Shown: positions 1 through 8,028, counted from the stretch's first letter. The stretch: DNA of 62,518 bases from Streptomyces hokutonensis (GCF_000376565.1 NZ_BARG01000100.1:1-62518), one strand, 5' to 3'. Program-made: numbers and translations. Notes: a model not told the origin generated them from the letters alone.

Positions 1-111
1 CAGGCCCGCGCCGCCCAGGGCCACGGCGACGCGGTGGATCTTCTCGCTGATGATCAGGGCGTACGCGCCGACGAACACGGCGATCGCCGCCCAGCTGTGC
101 CAGTCGTTCAC
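1..111 (-). CDS. ArsB/NhaD-type permease, N-terminal 37 codons only
   Basis: The reverse strand reads GTG at 109-111 and stays open to the window edge. The start VNDWHSWAAI is followed by a hydrophobic stretch and then ISEKIHRVAVALGGA. The 'EKIHR.. AL.GA' pattern after the first membrane helix is typical of the ArsB/NhaD (ion transporter, SLC13-like) superfamily. Its start overlaps the stop of the upstream antiporter as GTGA (108-111), so the two are probably translationally coupled ion transporters. The rest of the gene is outside the window, so the substrate (Na+, arsenite or other anion) cannot be judged. Confidence 0.72.
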   Translation of the reverse strand, partial: MNDWHSWAAIAVFVGAYALIISEKIHRVAVALGGAGL

Positions 112-1397
112 GATCCTCCGCGGGGTTGTGCAAGGGGTTCGGCGGTTGAGCCACTGATGGGCTGCGGGGCGGTGCCCCGGCTGTCCGCACCGTCCGGGCA
201 GGGGTCCTCGCGGGCCGCAATACCGGCGAGGTCGTCGACGTCGAAGGCGCGGGCGATCGGTACGTCCGTGGAGCTGTGGGCGATGATCGAGAAGGCGATG
301 CAGACCGCGATCAGCGTGAACGCCTCCTCGGCCTGCGGGATGCCGGACTGCAGCACCAGCAGGCCGTAGACCACCGACGCGAAGCCCTTCGGGCCGAACC
401 AGGCCGCCACCAGCCTCTCCTTGCAGGAGATACGGGTGCCGACCAGCGAGATCAACAGCGACGCCGGGCGAATGAGAACGATCGCCAGGATCACCGCCGC
501 GTAGCCGCCCAGGGACAGATCACCGAACAACTGCGGGGTCAGCAGCGCACCGAAGACCAGCAGCGCCGCGAACTTGGCGAGTTCCGCCAGTGCTTCGCCG
601 AGCGGCTCGAAGGACGCCTTCGCCTCCGGGGATGTGTGCGCCAGCACTGCGCCCGCGGAGAACGCGGCCAGGTAGGGGTTGGCGTGGGTGAGGTGGCAGG
701 CCGCGTACAGGATGATGCCGGTAGCCAGCGGCAACAAGGGCTGCAGCTTGGGCTCGGCGCCCAGCAGCCTGAAACGGACGAGGCCGTTGACGATCAGCGG
801 CAGGACGATACCGAACGCGAGGCCGAGGAACAGCTCCAGAGCGATGGTGGAGCCGGAGGCTTCCGCGCTCTTCACGGTCGGGCCTACGGCGGCGACCAGG
901 ACGAGTACGACCGGCAGGGCGAGCCCGTCGTTGATGCCGCTTTCCACGTTCAGCAACTGCCGCAGCTTGGCGGGGACTTCCCTCCGTCCCACGATCGCCG
1001 AGGCGAACACCGGGTCCGTGGGCGCCAGCACCGCGCCCACCAGGAACGACGTCGTCCAGTCCAGGCCCACCAGATAGTGCGTGATCAGTGCCATGAAGAC
1101 GAACGCGAGCGGCATGCCCAGGCCCAGGGCACGCGCGGGGTTCTTCCAGTGGGCGCGCAGCGTGGGCAGCGAGACGTGCATGCCGTCGGTGAACAGCACC
1201 GCGAACAGCGCCAGATCGGCCGTCACGGACACGATCTCGCTGTCCGGCGTGATGTGGATCAGCCCGAGGAACCCGTCGCTGACCAGAGCTCCGCCGACGA
1301 GGAAGAGGAAGGAAGTGGAGAGCACCGTCCGCGCCGCCAGGCCCGACAACAGCACCGCCACCAGCAGTGCGGCCCCGAACACCACCACGAGCACCAT
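108..1397 (-). CDS. Na+/H+ antiporter, CPA1 family
   Basis: This is a 429-residue polytopic membrane protein that should exchange Na+ (or K+/Li+) for protons across the plasma membrane. About 12 hydrophobic segments cover residues 1-385. The family's ion-site motifs are present: APTDPV with Asp128, and VESGINDG (Glu152, Asn156-Asp157). The last 45 residues are a hydrophilic, proline- and glycine-rich tail. The ATG at 1395-1397 is the first start after a leader of about 100 nt. That leader carries a 27-nt motif (1436-1462) seen again in front of two STAS genes. It is coupled to the next permease by a GTGA overlap. Antiporters are known members of fluoride-responsive gene sets, but I see no fluoride riboswitch directly in front of this one. 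Confidence 0.93.
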   Translation of the reverse strand: MVLVVVFGAALLVAVLLSGLAARTVLSTSFLFLVGGALVSDGFLGLIHITPDSEIVSVTADLALFAVLFTDGMHVSLPTLRAHWKNPARALGLGMPLAFVFMALITHYLVGLDWTTSFLVGAVLAPTDPVFASAIVGRREVPAKLRQLLNVESGINDGLALPVVLVLVAAVGPTVKSAEASGSTIALELFLGLAFGIVLPLIVNGLVRFRLLGAEPKLQPLLPLATGIILYAACHLTHANPYLAAFSAGAVLAHTSPEAKASFEPLGEALAELAKFAALLVFGALLTPQLFGDLSLGGYAAVILAIVLIRPASLLISLVGTRISCKERLVAAWFGPKGFASVVYGLLVLQSGIPQAEEAFTLIAVCIAFSIIAHSSTDVPIARAFDVDDLAGIAAREDPCPDGADSRGTAPQPISGSTAEPLAQPRGGS

Positions 1398-1435
1398 GGC
1401 TTACGCCCCCGATCGGAAGAGAGAGTGATCCCCTA

Positions 1436-1462
1436 CTCGCCGACCAGGCTTCCCGGCACACC
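1436..1462 (-). promoter_or_regulatory. Leader motif, copy 1 (upstream of CPA1 antiporter)
   Basis: On the reverse strand the leader contains GGTGTGCCGGGAAGCCTGGT followed by CGGCGAG. GCCG and CGGC can pair around GGAAGCCTGGT. A small hairpin GAACC-TGTAA-GGTTC lies just upstream (1470-1484). The same core occurs at 1648-1674 and 45433-45459. The position between promoter and start codon suggests a structured 5' UTR element. Cation-sensing antiporter riboswitches (for example the nhaA-type classes) are a possible identity, but I could not test this. Confidence 0.5.
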
Positions 1463-1647
1463 GCAGAGAACCTTACAGGTTCTTGACGCTTCTTTAACAG
1501 TTTGTTGGTGCGCACCGTCGGGGCGGGAATGCTGCCGGGTTCCGGCAACCGCAGAGCACCGCCTCTTCCCGGCCGGGGAACTCGATCAGCCCAGCCAGGA
1601 GCCTCCCGCACGGCGGCCGGGGCAACCTCTGCCTAGGGTGGCGGTCA

Positions 1648-1674
1648 GGTGCGCCGGGAAGCCTGGTCGGCAAG
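1648..1674 (+). promoter_or_regulatory. Leader motif, copy 2 (upstream of STAS gene)
   Basis: The sequence GGTGCGCCGGGAAGCCTGGT plus CGGCAAG matches copy 1 at all but two of 27 positions. It lies 28 nt before the STAS start codon. It is on the opposite strand from copy 1 and about 190 bp away, so the two leaders face away from each other in a divergent promoter region (1398-1701). This region contains no gene of its own. Confidence 0.5.
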
Positions 1675-1701
1675 AGGCCGCCCCCTGCCCTGGAGCCCCG
1701 G

Positions 1702-2115
1702 ATGCCAGACTCCTCTCCCGCCCGCGGGCCCCACGAGCACCACCGGCTGCCGGGAATGGTCAGCCGCATACGGCATCCATTCCGCCGCAGCGCCGGCAGT
1801 ACGTCTCCGGACGCCGACCACGTCGTCGTCCGGCTCTCCGGCGAAATCACCTCCAAGAACGCCCAGGACATCGGCGTGAGCCTGCGGGAGTTCCTCCGGG
1901 CGCCGCCCCGTGTCCTGGAGGTCGACTTCGACCGGGTGACCTACCTCAGTGCCGACGGCGGCGGGGCCTTCTTCATGGCGCTCCTCGCGGCACGGCCGCA
2001 CGGCACCCAGGTGATCGTCACCCACGCCAGTGCCCAGGCACGCACCACCCTCACCCAGCTGGGCCTGCTCCGCGCCCTCGACATCTACGACGGCGACGGT
2101 CCGGACCACGCCTGA
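1702..2115 (+). CDS. STAS-domain protein (anti-sigma factor antagonist-like)
   Basis: The 137-residue protein has a STAS fold at about residues 40-130. The motif is DFDRVTYLSADGGGAFF, with Ser83 at the usual phosphorylation position. An unusual, basic N-terminal tail of about 38 residues precedes it. Proteins of this family bind an anti-sigma kinase and free a stress sigma factor, and the kinase partner is not encoded nearby. The leader carries copy 2 of the conserved RNA-like motif. Position next to ion antiporters suggests a role in osmotic or ionic stress signalling, which is inference. It runs toward the convergent CBS gene with 9 nt between stops. Confidence 0.85.
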   Translation: MPDSSPARGPHEHHRLPGMVSRIRHPFRRSAGSTSPDADHVVVRLSGEITSKNAQDIGVSLREFLRAPPRVLEVDFDRVTYLSADGGGAFFMALLAARPHGTQVIVTHASAQARTTLTQLGLLRALDIYDGDGPDHA

Positions 2116-2124
2116 CACCGCCGG

Positions 2125-2586
2125 TCAGGGCGTGGCGGCCAGCAGCCGTTCCAGCAGATGCGAGGCCGTGATCACACCGAGAAGCCGGCCACCGGCCCCG
2201 TCTTTCTCCACGACCGCCACCAGGGGGCTGCGCACCCGTGCCATCTGCGCGGCCACCTCCAGCGCGGTGTCGTCCGGGGCGGCGACCGGCGGCGCGGGCA
2301 CGGTCTTCGACAGGCAGTCGCGCACCTTGCGGCCCTTCAGCGCCTGGCACAACCGGTCGGCGTGACGTTCGTCGACCACGGCGGCGAGCGTCGGGTCCTC
2401 GATCACGTACACCGGCACCAGGATCTTGACCATCTGCGAGGCGGGCAGAATCGCCTTGGGCGCACCCCGCTCGTCCACCACCAGCAGCGCCGGCAGCCGG
2501 TGTTCGGCCATCAGCCGCGCGGCGTCCATCGCATCGCTGTCGAGACCGACCGTCTCGTACTCCACCGCCAAGTCACGCGCACGCAC
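2125..2586 (-). CDS. CBS-domain protein (paired CBS)
   Basis: This 153-residue cytoplasmic protein has two CBS motifs, at about residues 1-70 and 85-150 (ARLMAEHRLPALLVVDE; SPLVAVVEKDG...LLGVITASHLL). CBS pairs bind adenine nucleotides and act as regulatory sensors. I chose GTG at 2584-2586 because it has GGGAG 6 nt upstream and starts the family-typical VRARDLAVEY; an in-frame start at 2670 would add 28 basic residues without family support. No catalytic domain is attached, so it is probably a stand-alone sensor acting on a partner such as the nearby antiporters (inference). Confidence 0.85.
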   Translation of the reverse strand: MRARDLAVEYETVGLDSDAMDAARLMAEHRLPALLVVDERGAPKAILPASQMVKILVPVYVIEDPTLAAVVDERHADRLCQALKGRKVRDCLSKTVPAPPVAAPDDTALEVAAQMARVRSPLVAVVEKDGAGGRLLGVITASHLLERLLAATP

Positions 2587-2869
2587 GCCCGGCTCCCGTC
2601 TCACTCTCGAAGTCCCGGCGGCCACCGTTAAGCGGATGATGCGGATGCGCTGCCGGGACGCTCTCCGCACGATACAGCTGGCCTTCCCAGCGGCCTACGA
2701 CGCGGTGCGAAGGCCGGTCGGGGTGCGCTGGCCGCGGACCGTGGCACGATGCGAAGGTGACTCGGTCCCGGGCAGAAAACGACTGCCTCGACAGCGGTGA
2801 CCGGCCCGGATCCCGCAGGGCCTGCTGGTGCCCGGCTGCATACGCTCCTGGGCGGGGTGAGGGGTCGCC

Positions 2870-3784
2870 GTGAGCGGCACACGAAGTCACGGGCTGGATG
2901 AACACCCCACTGTACTGGCCGAGTTGGCCGCCGGGCGCGTCGAGTACCGCTTCGACCGGCGCGGGCCGGACACCGTCGTGGTCTTCTACGGCGGGCACAT
3001 GCGCGCGGGGCTCTCGCTGGGCGAAGAAGTGTTCGCCGAAGCCGGATGCTCGGTGCTCGTGCCGTCCCGCCCGGGATACGGCCGTACACCGGTCGCGACC
3101 GGAGGATCGGCCGGCGCTTTCGCCGACGTCACCGCCTCGCTCTGCGCCCACCTGGGGATCACCGAAGTCGCCGCCGTGGTCGGCGTATCGGGCGGCGGAC
3201 CCACCGCTGTGGCGATGGCGGCACGCCACCCGGCCCTGGTGTTGAGGCTGATCCTGCAGAGCGCCGTCGGACCGCTGCCCTGGCCCGACCGCCGGACTCG
3301 TCTCGGCGCCCGGATCGTTTTCGCACCGCGCACGGAGCGCGTTTCCTGGGCGCTCATTCACTCCCTCGTGCGGTATGCGCCCGGCGCCGGCCTGCGGATG
3401 CTGCTGCGTGACCTCACACTCCTGCCCGTACGGGATGTGATGGCGGGTCTTCGGCCGGAGGACCGGGCGAGGCTGATCTCCCTGTTCTCGCGGATGCGGT
3501 CAGGGCGGGGGTTCACGCGCGATCTCAAGGAGCTTGCGGCTACCGGAGACTTGGCGGGTCATGCGGGCCGGGTCTCCCAGCCCGCTCTGGTGATCGCCAC
3601 CCGCCAGGACGCCGCGGTGCGGTTCGCCCACGCCCAGGCACTCGCCAGCGCCCTCTCCGCCGAGCTGCTCGAAAGCCGGGCCGACAGCCACCTCATCTGG
3701 TTCGGCCGGGACTGGCCCCTGATCGCCGAACAGATCCACGCTTTCCTCACGGACGGTCCGTCAAGGACCTCGCAGCAGCACTGA
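2870..3784 (+). CDS. Alpha/beta-hydrolase
   Basis: The protein has 304 residues and starts at GTG. The nucleophile elbow is GVSGGGP (Ser near residue 106). A late Asp (RQDAAV) and His (DSHLIWFG) complete a plausible catalytic triad. GGHMRAGLS near residue 40 fits the oxyanion region. The acyl or ester substrate is unknown. It stands alone on the plus strand between the CBS gene and a strong hairpin (3931-3964). Alternatives within the fold (epoxide hydrolase, haloperoxidase-like, lipase) cannot be separated by sequence inspection. Confidence 0.88.
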   Translation: MSGTRSHGLDEHPTVLAELAAGRVEYRFDRRGPDTVVVFYGGHMRAGLSLGEEVFAEAGCSVLVPSRPGYGRTPVATGGSAGAFADVTASLCAHLGITEVAAVVGVSGGGPTAVAMAARHPALVLRLILQSAVGPLPWPDRRTRLGARIVFAPRTERVSWALIHSLVRYAPGAGLRMLLRDLTLLPVRDVMAGLRPEDRARLISLFSRMRSGRGFTRDLKELAATGDLAGHAGRVSQPALVIATRQDAAVRFAHAQALASALSAELLESRADSHLIWFGRDWPLIAEQIHAFLTDGPSRTSQQH

Positions 3785-3930
3785 GGGCGCCTTTGTGCTG
3801 GGCGTCAGGTTCGACTAGCAGGTGACGGGGCCGGTGGCTCGGGTGATCGCCGCTTCGACGGCGCGACGCTGTCGACCAGGAGACCGAGGGCGGCAACGGC
3901 GCGGACGGGCGGATGGCCGCGCCCGCTGTC

Positions 3931-3964
3931 CCGTTGCCGGACACCTGCTGGTGTCCGGCAACGG
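3931..3964. terminator. Strong hairpin, probable terminator
   Basis: A perfect 15-bp inverted repeat, CCGTTGCCGGACACC / GGTGTCCGGCAACGG, has a 4-nt TGCT loop. There is no T-run, which is common for actinomycete terminators. It sits in the 325-bp gap between the hydrolase stop (3784) and the PucR start (4110), where I see no gene. Confidence 0.55.
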
Positions 3965-4109
3965 AACCATCCGTCGTGCTCGCCTTGACCCATCCTGCAC
4001 GTCAGGTGTGCGCCCGCGCATTGCCGGTTCCCGGCAGTGTTCACTAGGGTCTGGATGCCGGTCGCCGCTAAGGAACCGTCATCGGCGCGTCAGGAAACCG
4101 AGGGGTGAC

Positions 4110-5168
4110 GTGAAGGGGTACGAGATACCTGAGCAGTATCTGGACGGCTATGCCCAACTCCTGGCGGACGTCTCCGCCACCGGCCGCCGCCTCACCCGCT
4201 TCGAGATCGAGTCCCGACGTGCCCTCGGCGAACAGGCCGCCGACGCCGGATACGGACTGCGCACCCTCGTCAATGCCCATCTGGCCGCCACCCGCGCCGC
4301 CTGGCCCGACACCCCCGGCTCCGCCGACAGCGCCCTGGCCGCGATGCAGCAGGTCGTCGACGCCTTCGCCGAAGGCTACGAACGCGCCCAGCGCCTGGCC
4401 GTACGACAGGAAGAAGCTGCCCGCCGGGAGTTCATCGACGACCTCCTCTACGGTCGCAGTGACCTGGGCTATCTCGCCCAGCGCGCCGAACGCTTCGGCC
4501 TGCGCCTCTCCCACACGCATGCTGTCGCCGTGGCGCAGGGGCCGACGGCGTACGACGAGAGCGCCTCGGTACCACGACAGGTCGAGCGCTCCCTCATCGC
4601 CCGCTTCGGCGACCGGAGCGTCCTGCTCACCACCAAGGACGGCCGGATGCTGTGTATCGCACCCGGCGACCAGGACGAAGTCCTCACCCACTTCGCCAAG
4701 CAGGCGTATGCCGCCACCGACGGCGGACGCGTCGCAATCGGCCGCGCCCAGCCCGGCACGGGCGGGGTCGTCCAGTCATACGAGGAGGCTCTCAACACCC
4801 TCGACCTGGCCGAGCGCCTGGAACTCGACGATCCGGTCCTGCGCGCCGCCGACCTGCTCGTCTACCCCGTCCTCACCCGCGACCGCCAGGCCATGGCCGA
4901 CCTCGTCCTCGACACCCTCGGCCCCCTCACCAAGGCACGCGGCGGCGTACAGCCCCTCCTGGAGACTCTCACCGCGTACTTCGCGTGCGGCTGCGTCGCC
5001 GCCGAAGCCGCACGCCGCCTCTCACTGAGCGTGCGCGCCCTGACGTACCGTCTGGAGCGCATCTACCAGCTCACCGGCGCCAATCCCGGCGACCCGGCCC
5101 ACCGCTACATGCTCCAGACCGCCGTCATCGGTGCCCGGCTGCTGGACTGGCCCACCAAGGAAGTGTGA
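4110..5168 (+). CDS. PucR-family transcriptional regulator
   Basis: The protein has 352 residues. The N-terminal two thirds is a sensor/GGDEF-like region typical of the CdaR/PucR class. The C-terminal helix-turn-helix is around residues 295-345 (AARRLSLSVRALTYRLERIY). I chose GTG at 4110 because GAGGGG precedes it; the frame stays open back to 3822, but that stretch is Arg-rich and not protein-like. PucR regulators usually respond to a small metabolite. A decayed copy of the same C-terminus lies at 45727-45824, so this locus was once duplicated or related DNA was acquired twice. Confidence 0.88.
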   Translation: MKGYEIPEQYLDGYAQLLADVSATGRRLTRFEIESRRALGEQAADAGYGLRTLVNAHLAATRAAWPDTPGSADSALAAMQQVVDAFAEGYERAQRLAVRQEEAARREFIDDLLYGRSDLGYLAQRAERFGLRLSHTHAVAVAQGPTAYDESASVPRQVERSLIARFGDRSVLLTTKDGRMLCIAPGDQDEVLTHFAKQAYAATDGGRVAIGRAQPGTGGVVQSYEEALNTLDLAERLELDDPVLRAADLLVYPVLTRDRQAMADLVLDTLGPLTKARGGVQPLLETLTAYFACGCVAAEAARRLSLSVRALTYRLERIYQLTGANPGDPAHRYMLQTAVIGARLLDWPTKEV

Positions 5169-5269
5169 GCGGCCCGCTTAGTGGTAGTTGAGGTCAGGGC
5201 TCGCTGGTTCAGTGAAGCTGGTCGCAGTCGGCCGTCGTCTGCCCCTCCTCGACCGGCAGGAGCACACTG

Positions 5270-5476
5270 TCATCCGGTCTCGGCCTTGCAGCAGACCGTG
5301 CAGGTGATGCGCCGTGCGCGATCCGGGAGAGTGGCAAGGCCCATGCCGCGGACTCGGTGTATGAGTTCCGGCCGCGTCTGAACATGATCGGTGCACAGGG
5401 CCGCTCCGCATCGGCAGCAGAGGGCGACCGCTGGGGTGACCGTGAGGTCTTCGGAGTGGCAGTCGTAGCAATTCAT
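5270..5476 (-). CDS. DUF2180 small Cys-rich protein
   Basis: This is a 68-residue protein starting MNCYDCHSED. Cys pairs (CYDC, CCRCGAALC, CTVCC) and nearby His (CTDHV) suggest a zinc-ribbon-like metal site. The pattern matches DUF2180, a small actinomycete family of unknown function. Its ATG overlaps the antiporter stop as ATGA (5473-5476), so it is translationally coupled to the fluoride-riboswitch-controlled antiporter and is probably part of the same response. Confidence 0.85.
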   Translation of the reverse strand: MNCYDCHSEDLTVTPAVALCCRCGAALCTDHVQTRPELIHRVRGMGLATLPDRARRITCTVCCKAETG

Positions 5477-6684
5477 GGCATGGGTCCGTTCTGCTCGGGT
5501 GCTGGGACGGAGGTGCGGTCGGAGACGGTGAGGCGGGGTCGGGGCTGGTCTGCGGAGCTGGGGCTGACCGGTGTCGGCCGGTCGGGGCTGAAGTAGCGCT
5601 GGGCGACGGCGGTGGGCAGGACGGCGGTGAGGACGACCACGGTGACCAGGACGGAGAACTGGGCCTTGGTGACGATTCCGGCCGTGTAGCCGTAGGTCGC
5701 GGAGATGGTGCCGAAGGTCAGCCCGGTGCTCATCAGCAGCGTGGTGAACGCGGCGTGCGGGTGGGCGTGGCGGCGGGCCAGTGGGTGCACGGCCGCCGAC
5801 TTGAGGACGAGTTTCGCGCCCAGGAGTGCGCCGAGCAGGCCGAGGTTGGCGATGACCAGGGGCAGGGAGACGTTCATCCCGGAGCGCAGGAAGAAGAACG
5901 GGGTCAGCAGGGCGAACGCGACGACTCGGAAGCGCTGTTGGGTGGCGCGGTGGCGGGCGAAGGTGCGGGAGAGGGCCAGGCCGAGGAGGAAGGCGGGCAG
6001 AACGGCCTGGCTGTTGGCCTTCTGCGCCAGCCACATCAGGACCAGCAGGGCGGCGAACGCGCCTTTGATCTCGGGTTCGATGACGCGGTTGCCGTACTGG
6101 GCGAAGAACCAGCGTTCCAGACGCGGCATCACCAGGATCAGCAGGATGGAGGCGGCGGCGAAGGGCAGCAGCCACCCGGTGGGCCGGATGAACAGGACGC
6201 TGAGTGCGAGGACGGTGATCAGGTCGGTGACGAAGGTGGCGCTCATGATGAGTTTGCCGAGCGCGGTGGCGTTCAGGCCGCTCTCCACCAGGACCGCGTA
6301 GACGACGGCGAGGGAAGTGGTGGACAGGGCGGTGCCGCCGATCTCGGCGGCCTTCCAGGTCCAGTCGAAGCCGTAGCGGCACAGCAGCAGGACGCCGGTG
6401 AACGGGGCGACGAAGGAGAAGGTGCCGATCAGCAGGCTCGCCTTCCAGGTGGCCCGGAACTCGTCCGGGTCGACCTCGGCGCCGGCCAGGAAGGTCAGCA
6501 CGACGCTGCCGAAGGAGGCGAGGAAGACCAGCCACTGGGGTGCGGTCAGGTGGAGGGCGTTGCCGACGGTGACGCCCAGGAAGATCTCGATGACGGCCAC
6601 CGACAAGCCGAGTCTGACCGAGAGCATGCTCGCGGCGAGGGCGGTGACGGCAAGGACGGCGGCAACGTAGTAGGCGGACTCCAC
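5473..6684 (-). CDS. Cation:proton antiporter, CPA2 (KefB-like) family
   Basis: A 403-residue membrane protein, GTG start, with about 12 hydrophobic segments and a hydrophilic Pro/Ser-rich C-terminal tail. FLAGAEVDPDEF near residue 66 is the KefB/NapA-type signature. Unlike KefB there is no C-terminal TrkA-N domain. It should exchange a monovalent cation, or possibly an anion, for protons. GGAGG lies just upstream of the start, and a fluoride riboswitch (6725-6797) fills the leader. Antiporters are established members of the fluoride riboswitch regulon, where they probably help keep ion and pH balance. It is followed in the same transcript by the DUF2180 gene. Confidence 0.92.
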   Translation of the reverse strand: MESAYYVAAVLAVTALAASMLSVRLGLSVAVIEIFLGVTVGNALHLTAPQWLVFLASFGSVVLTFLAGAEVDPDEFRATWKASLLIGTFSFVAPFTGVLLLCRYGFDWTWKAAEIGGTALSTTSLAVVYAVLVESGLNATALGKLIMSATFVTDLITVLALSVLFIRPTGWLLPFAAASILLILVMPRLERWFFAQYGNRVIEPEIKGAFAALLVLMWLAQKANSQAVLPAFLLGLALSRTFARHRATQQRFRVVAFALLTPFFFLRSGMNVSLPLVIANLGLLGALLGAKLVLKSAAVHPLARRHAHPHAAFTTLLMSTGLTFGTISATYGYTAGIVTKAQFSVLVTVVVLTAVLPTAVAQRYFSPDRPTPVSPSSADQPRPRLTVSDRTSVPAPEQNGPMP

Positions 6685-6709
6685 GCGGTACCTCCGCAGG
6701 GTGTGAGCA

Positions 6710-6797
6710 GTTCCTGACGTGTGTGGTCAGGAACCATCAACCCCGGGAGGGTGGTTGGAGCCGCTGCGGCAGCGGCTCGGGCGGGATCCATCGCCTC
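6710..6797 (-). promoter_or_regulatory. Fluoride riboswitch (crcB motif) A
   Basis: Reading the reverse strand from 6797, GAGGCGATGGATCCCGCC forms the P1/loop block. A long GC stem follows (GAGCCGCTG/CAGCGGCTC), then CAACCACC, then GGGGTTGATGGTTCCTGACC. These match the order of conserved blocks of the fluoride aptamer (GGNGATGG, AACCGCC-like, CTGATG..CCT). The 3' end of the aptamer, GTTCCTGAC (6726-6734), can instead pair with GTCAGGAAC (6710-6718), a plausible switching hairpin just before the ribosome binding site of the antiporter. Confidence 0.88.
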
Positions 6798-6917
6798 ATT
6801 CCGAGTGAACCGCCACCCGGCGTCCGGGTCAAGTGCTCAGCTGGACGGCTGTCTCCGTGGCAGGGCGCGTGGTGACGCGTCTTCCGGCTCGCGTCGGCCG
6901 GGAGCAGACTCGGTCGT

Positions 6918-7340
6918 ATGTTCCGCCGGATCGTGGTGGCCTACGACGACTCGCCCGGTGCGCGCCGGGCGCTGGAGCGGGCGGTCGAGCTGGCGCGTCT
7001 GTCCGGAGGTGAGCTGATCGCCGTGGCGGTGGAGGCGCACCTGCCGCACTACGGGGCGACCGTCGGGGAGGTCACCGAGGAGCAGGAAGTCGAGGAGCGG
7101 GCCTGCCACCGCTGGCTGGCCGCCGCCGAGGCGTACGTCGCCGAACGCGATGTCGCCTTCGAAGGCGAGACCCGGGCCGGGCACCCGGCGCAGGAGCTGG
7201 TGCGTGCAGCCGAGCAACACCGGGCGGATCTGATCGTGGTCGGGCACAGCGGGCACTCCTCGGTCTGGGGCCGCTTGCTGGGCTCCACGGCGGAGAAGAC
7301 CAGTGGGCACGCCCCCTGCTCGGTGCTGATCGTGCGCTGA
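6918..7340 (+). CDS. Universal stress protein, UspA family
   Basis: A 140-residue single-domain Usp. It begins MFRRIVVAYDDSPGAR and ends with the ATP-binding signature region GHSGHSSVWGRLLGSTAEK. These proteins bind ATP and dimerise, and they are induced by many stresses. It is divergent from the antiporter and its riboswitch. Usp genes are recurrent members of fluoride-responsive clusters, so the location fits, although no riboswitch lies in its own short leader. Confidence 0.92.
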   Translation: MFRRIVVAYDDSPGARRALERAVELARLSGGELIAVAVEAHLPHYGATVGEVTEEQEVEERACHRWLAAAEAYVAERDVAFEGETRAGHPAQELVRAAEQHRADLIVVGHSGHSSVWGRLLGSTAEKTSGHAPCSVLIVR

Positions 7341-7442
7341 TGGTCCCGGACGTCTGCCCCGTCCGGCACATGGCGGGCGGTGGTGGGCTGGCCTGGAATG
7401 GCGGAAGGCGCACACTGGAAGGGCACACCCCTGGTGGGAGTG

Positions 7443-7515
7443 CCGGTGATGGGGCTCACCGCAACCGCGGAAGCATCCGCTGACGGTCCCTGGTCCAGCC
7501 GTGCTGACCAGGAGG
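7443..7515 (+). promoter_or_regulatory. Fluoride riboswitch C, with RBS-sequestering hairpin
   Basis: The blocks GGTGATGGGGCTCACC (P1 plus loop), GCAACCGCGG, and CCGCTGACGGTCCCTGG follow the fluoride aptamer order with short linkers. Downstream, CCTGGTC (7489-7495) can pair with GACCAGG (7506-7512), which reaches into the AGGAGG ribosome binding site of the ORF at 7520. This suggests control of translation start. The third block has GACGG in place of the usual GATGR, so it is slightly divergent. Confidence 0.75.
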
Positions 7516-7519
7516 AACC

Positions 7520-8017
7520 ATGCCCGCATCGCCGCCCGGCAGTGGCACCGCCTTGCGGCGACGTGCCGTCCGCCTCGTCACACGGCTGCGCCCTCCTCCC
7601 GCCCCGCCCCCTCTGCCGCGCCAAGTGCAGGTGCAGGTGCTGCTCGCGGTGTTGGAGGAGGCTGTGACCGCCCAGCAGCGAGCCGACGCGGCGGTGGCCT
7701 CCTGCGGAGAACCCGGCCCCGTCGCCGGGCAGGTTGCCCGCGACTGCTGCGACGCGAGCTCGGCCTTCCTCCACCTGCGGGCCCGGCTGCGGAAGCTGCC
7801 GCTCACCGACCCCGACCTCGCGCAGGCGCGGGCGTACGCGGGGCGGCTGCTGGACTACGACCAGTGGATGGTCCACCAGTCGGTGAACCTGGCCTTCACC
7901 GTGCACCCCGACGCCCGCACCGAGGCGGCCCGGCTGCAGCTGAACGGCCTGGGCCGGCCGGCGGACGATCTGCGGCGGCTGCGCGACACCCTCAAGGCGC
8001 AGGAGGACGCGCCATGA
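7520..8017 (+). CDS. Unknown protein under a fluoride riboswitch
   Basis: I do not recognise this 165-residue soluble protein. The first 35 residues are basic and Pro-rich. The rest is predicted helical: LLAVLEEAVTAQQRADAAV, a CC pair in ARDCCDASSAFLHLRARLR, then DYDQWMVHQSVNLAF and a last charged helix. No signal peptide or membrane segment is evident. ATG with AGGAGG 4 nt upstream, partly in a riboswitch hairpin, defines the start. Being the only gene directly behind this riboswitch makes it a candidate new fluoride-response protein. Two downstream genes are on the opposite strand, so it is transcribed alone. Confidence 0.82.
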   Translation: MPASPPGSGTALRRRAVRLVTRLRPPPAPPPLPRQVQVQVLLAVLEEAVTAQQRADAAVASCGEPGPVAGQVARDCCDASSAFLHLRARLRKLPLTDPDLAQARAYAGRLLDYDQWMVHQSVNLAFTVHPDARTEAARLQLNGLGRPADDLRRLRDTLKAQEDAP

Positions 8018-8028
8018 GGACAGGCGAT

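Noticed and set aside
276..2171. Long plus-strand open frame (631 codons)
   Set aside because: It is the antisense shadow of the antiporter plus STAS region: Gln/Arg/Gly-rich, no domain, and it overlaps two well-supported genes.
3822..4109. N-terminal extension of the PucR gene
   Set aside because: Arg-rich, crosses a 15-bp hairpin, and no relative starts there. GTG 4110 has a good ribosome binding site.
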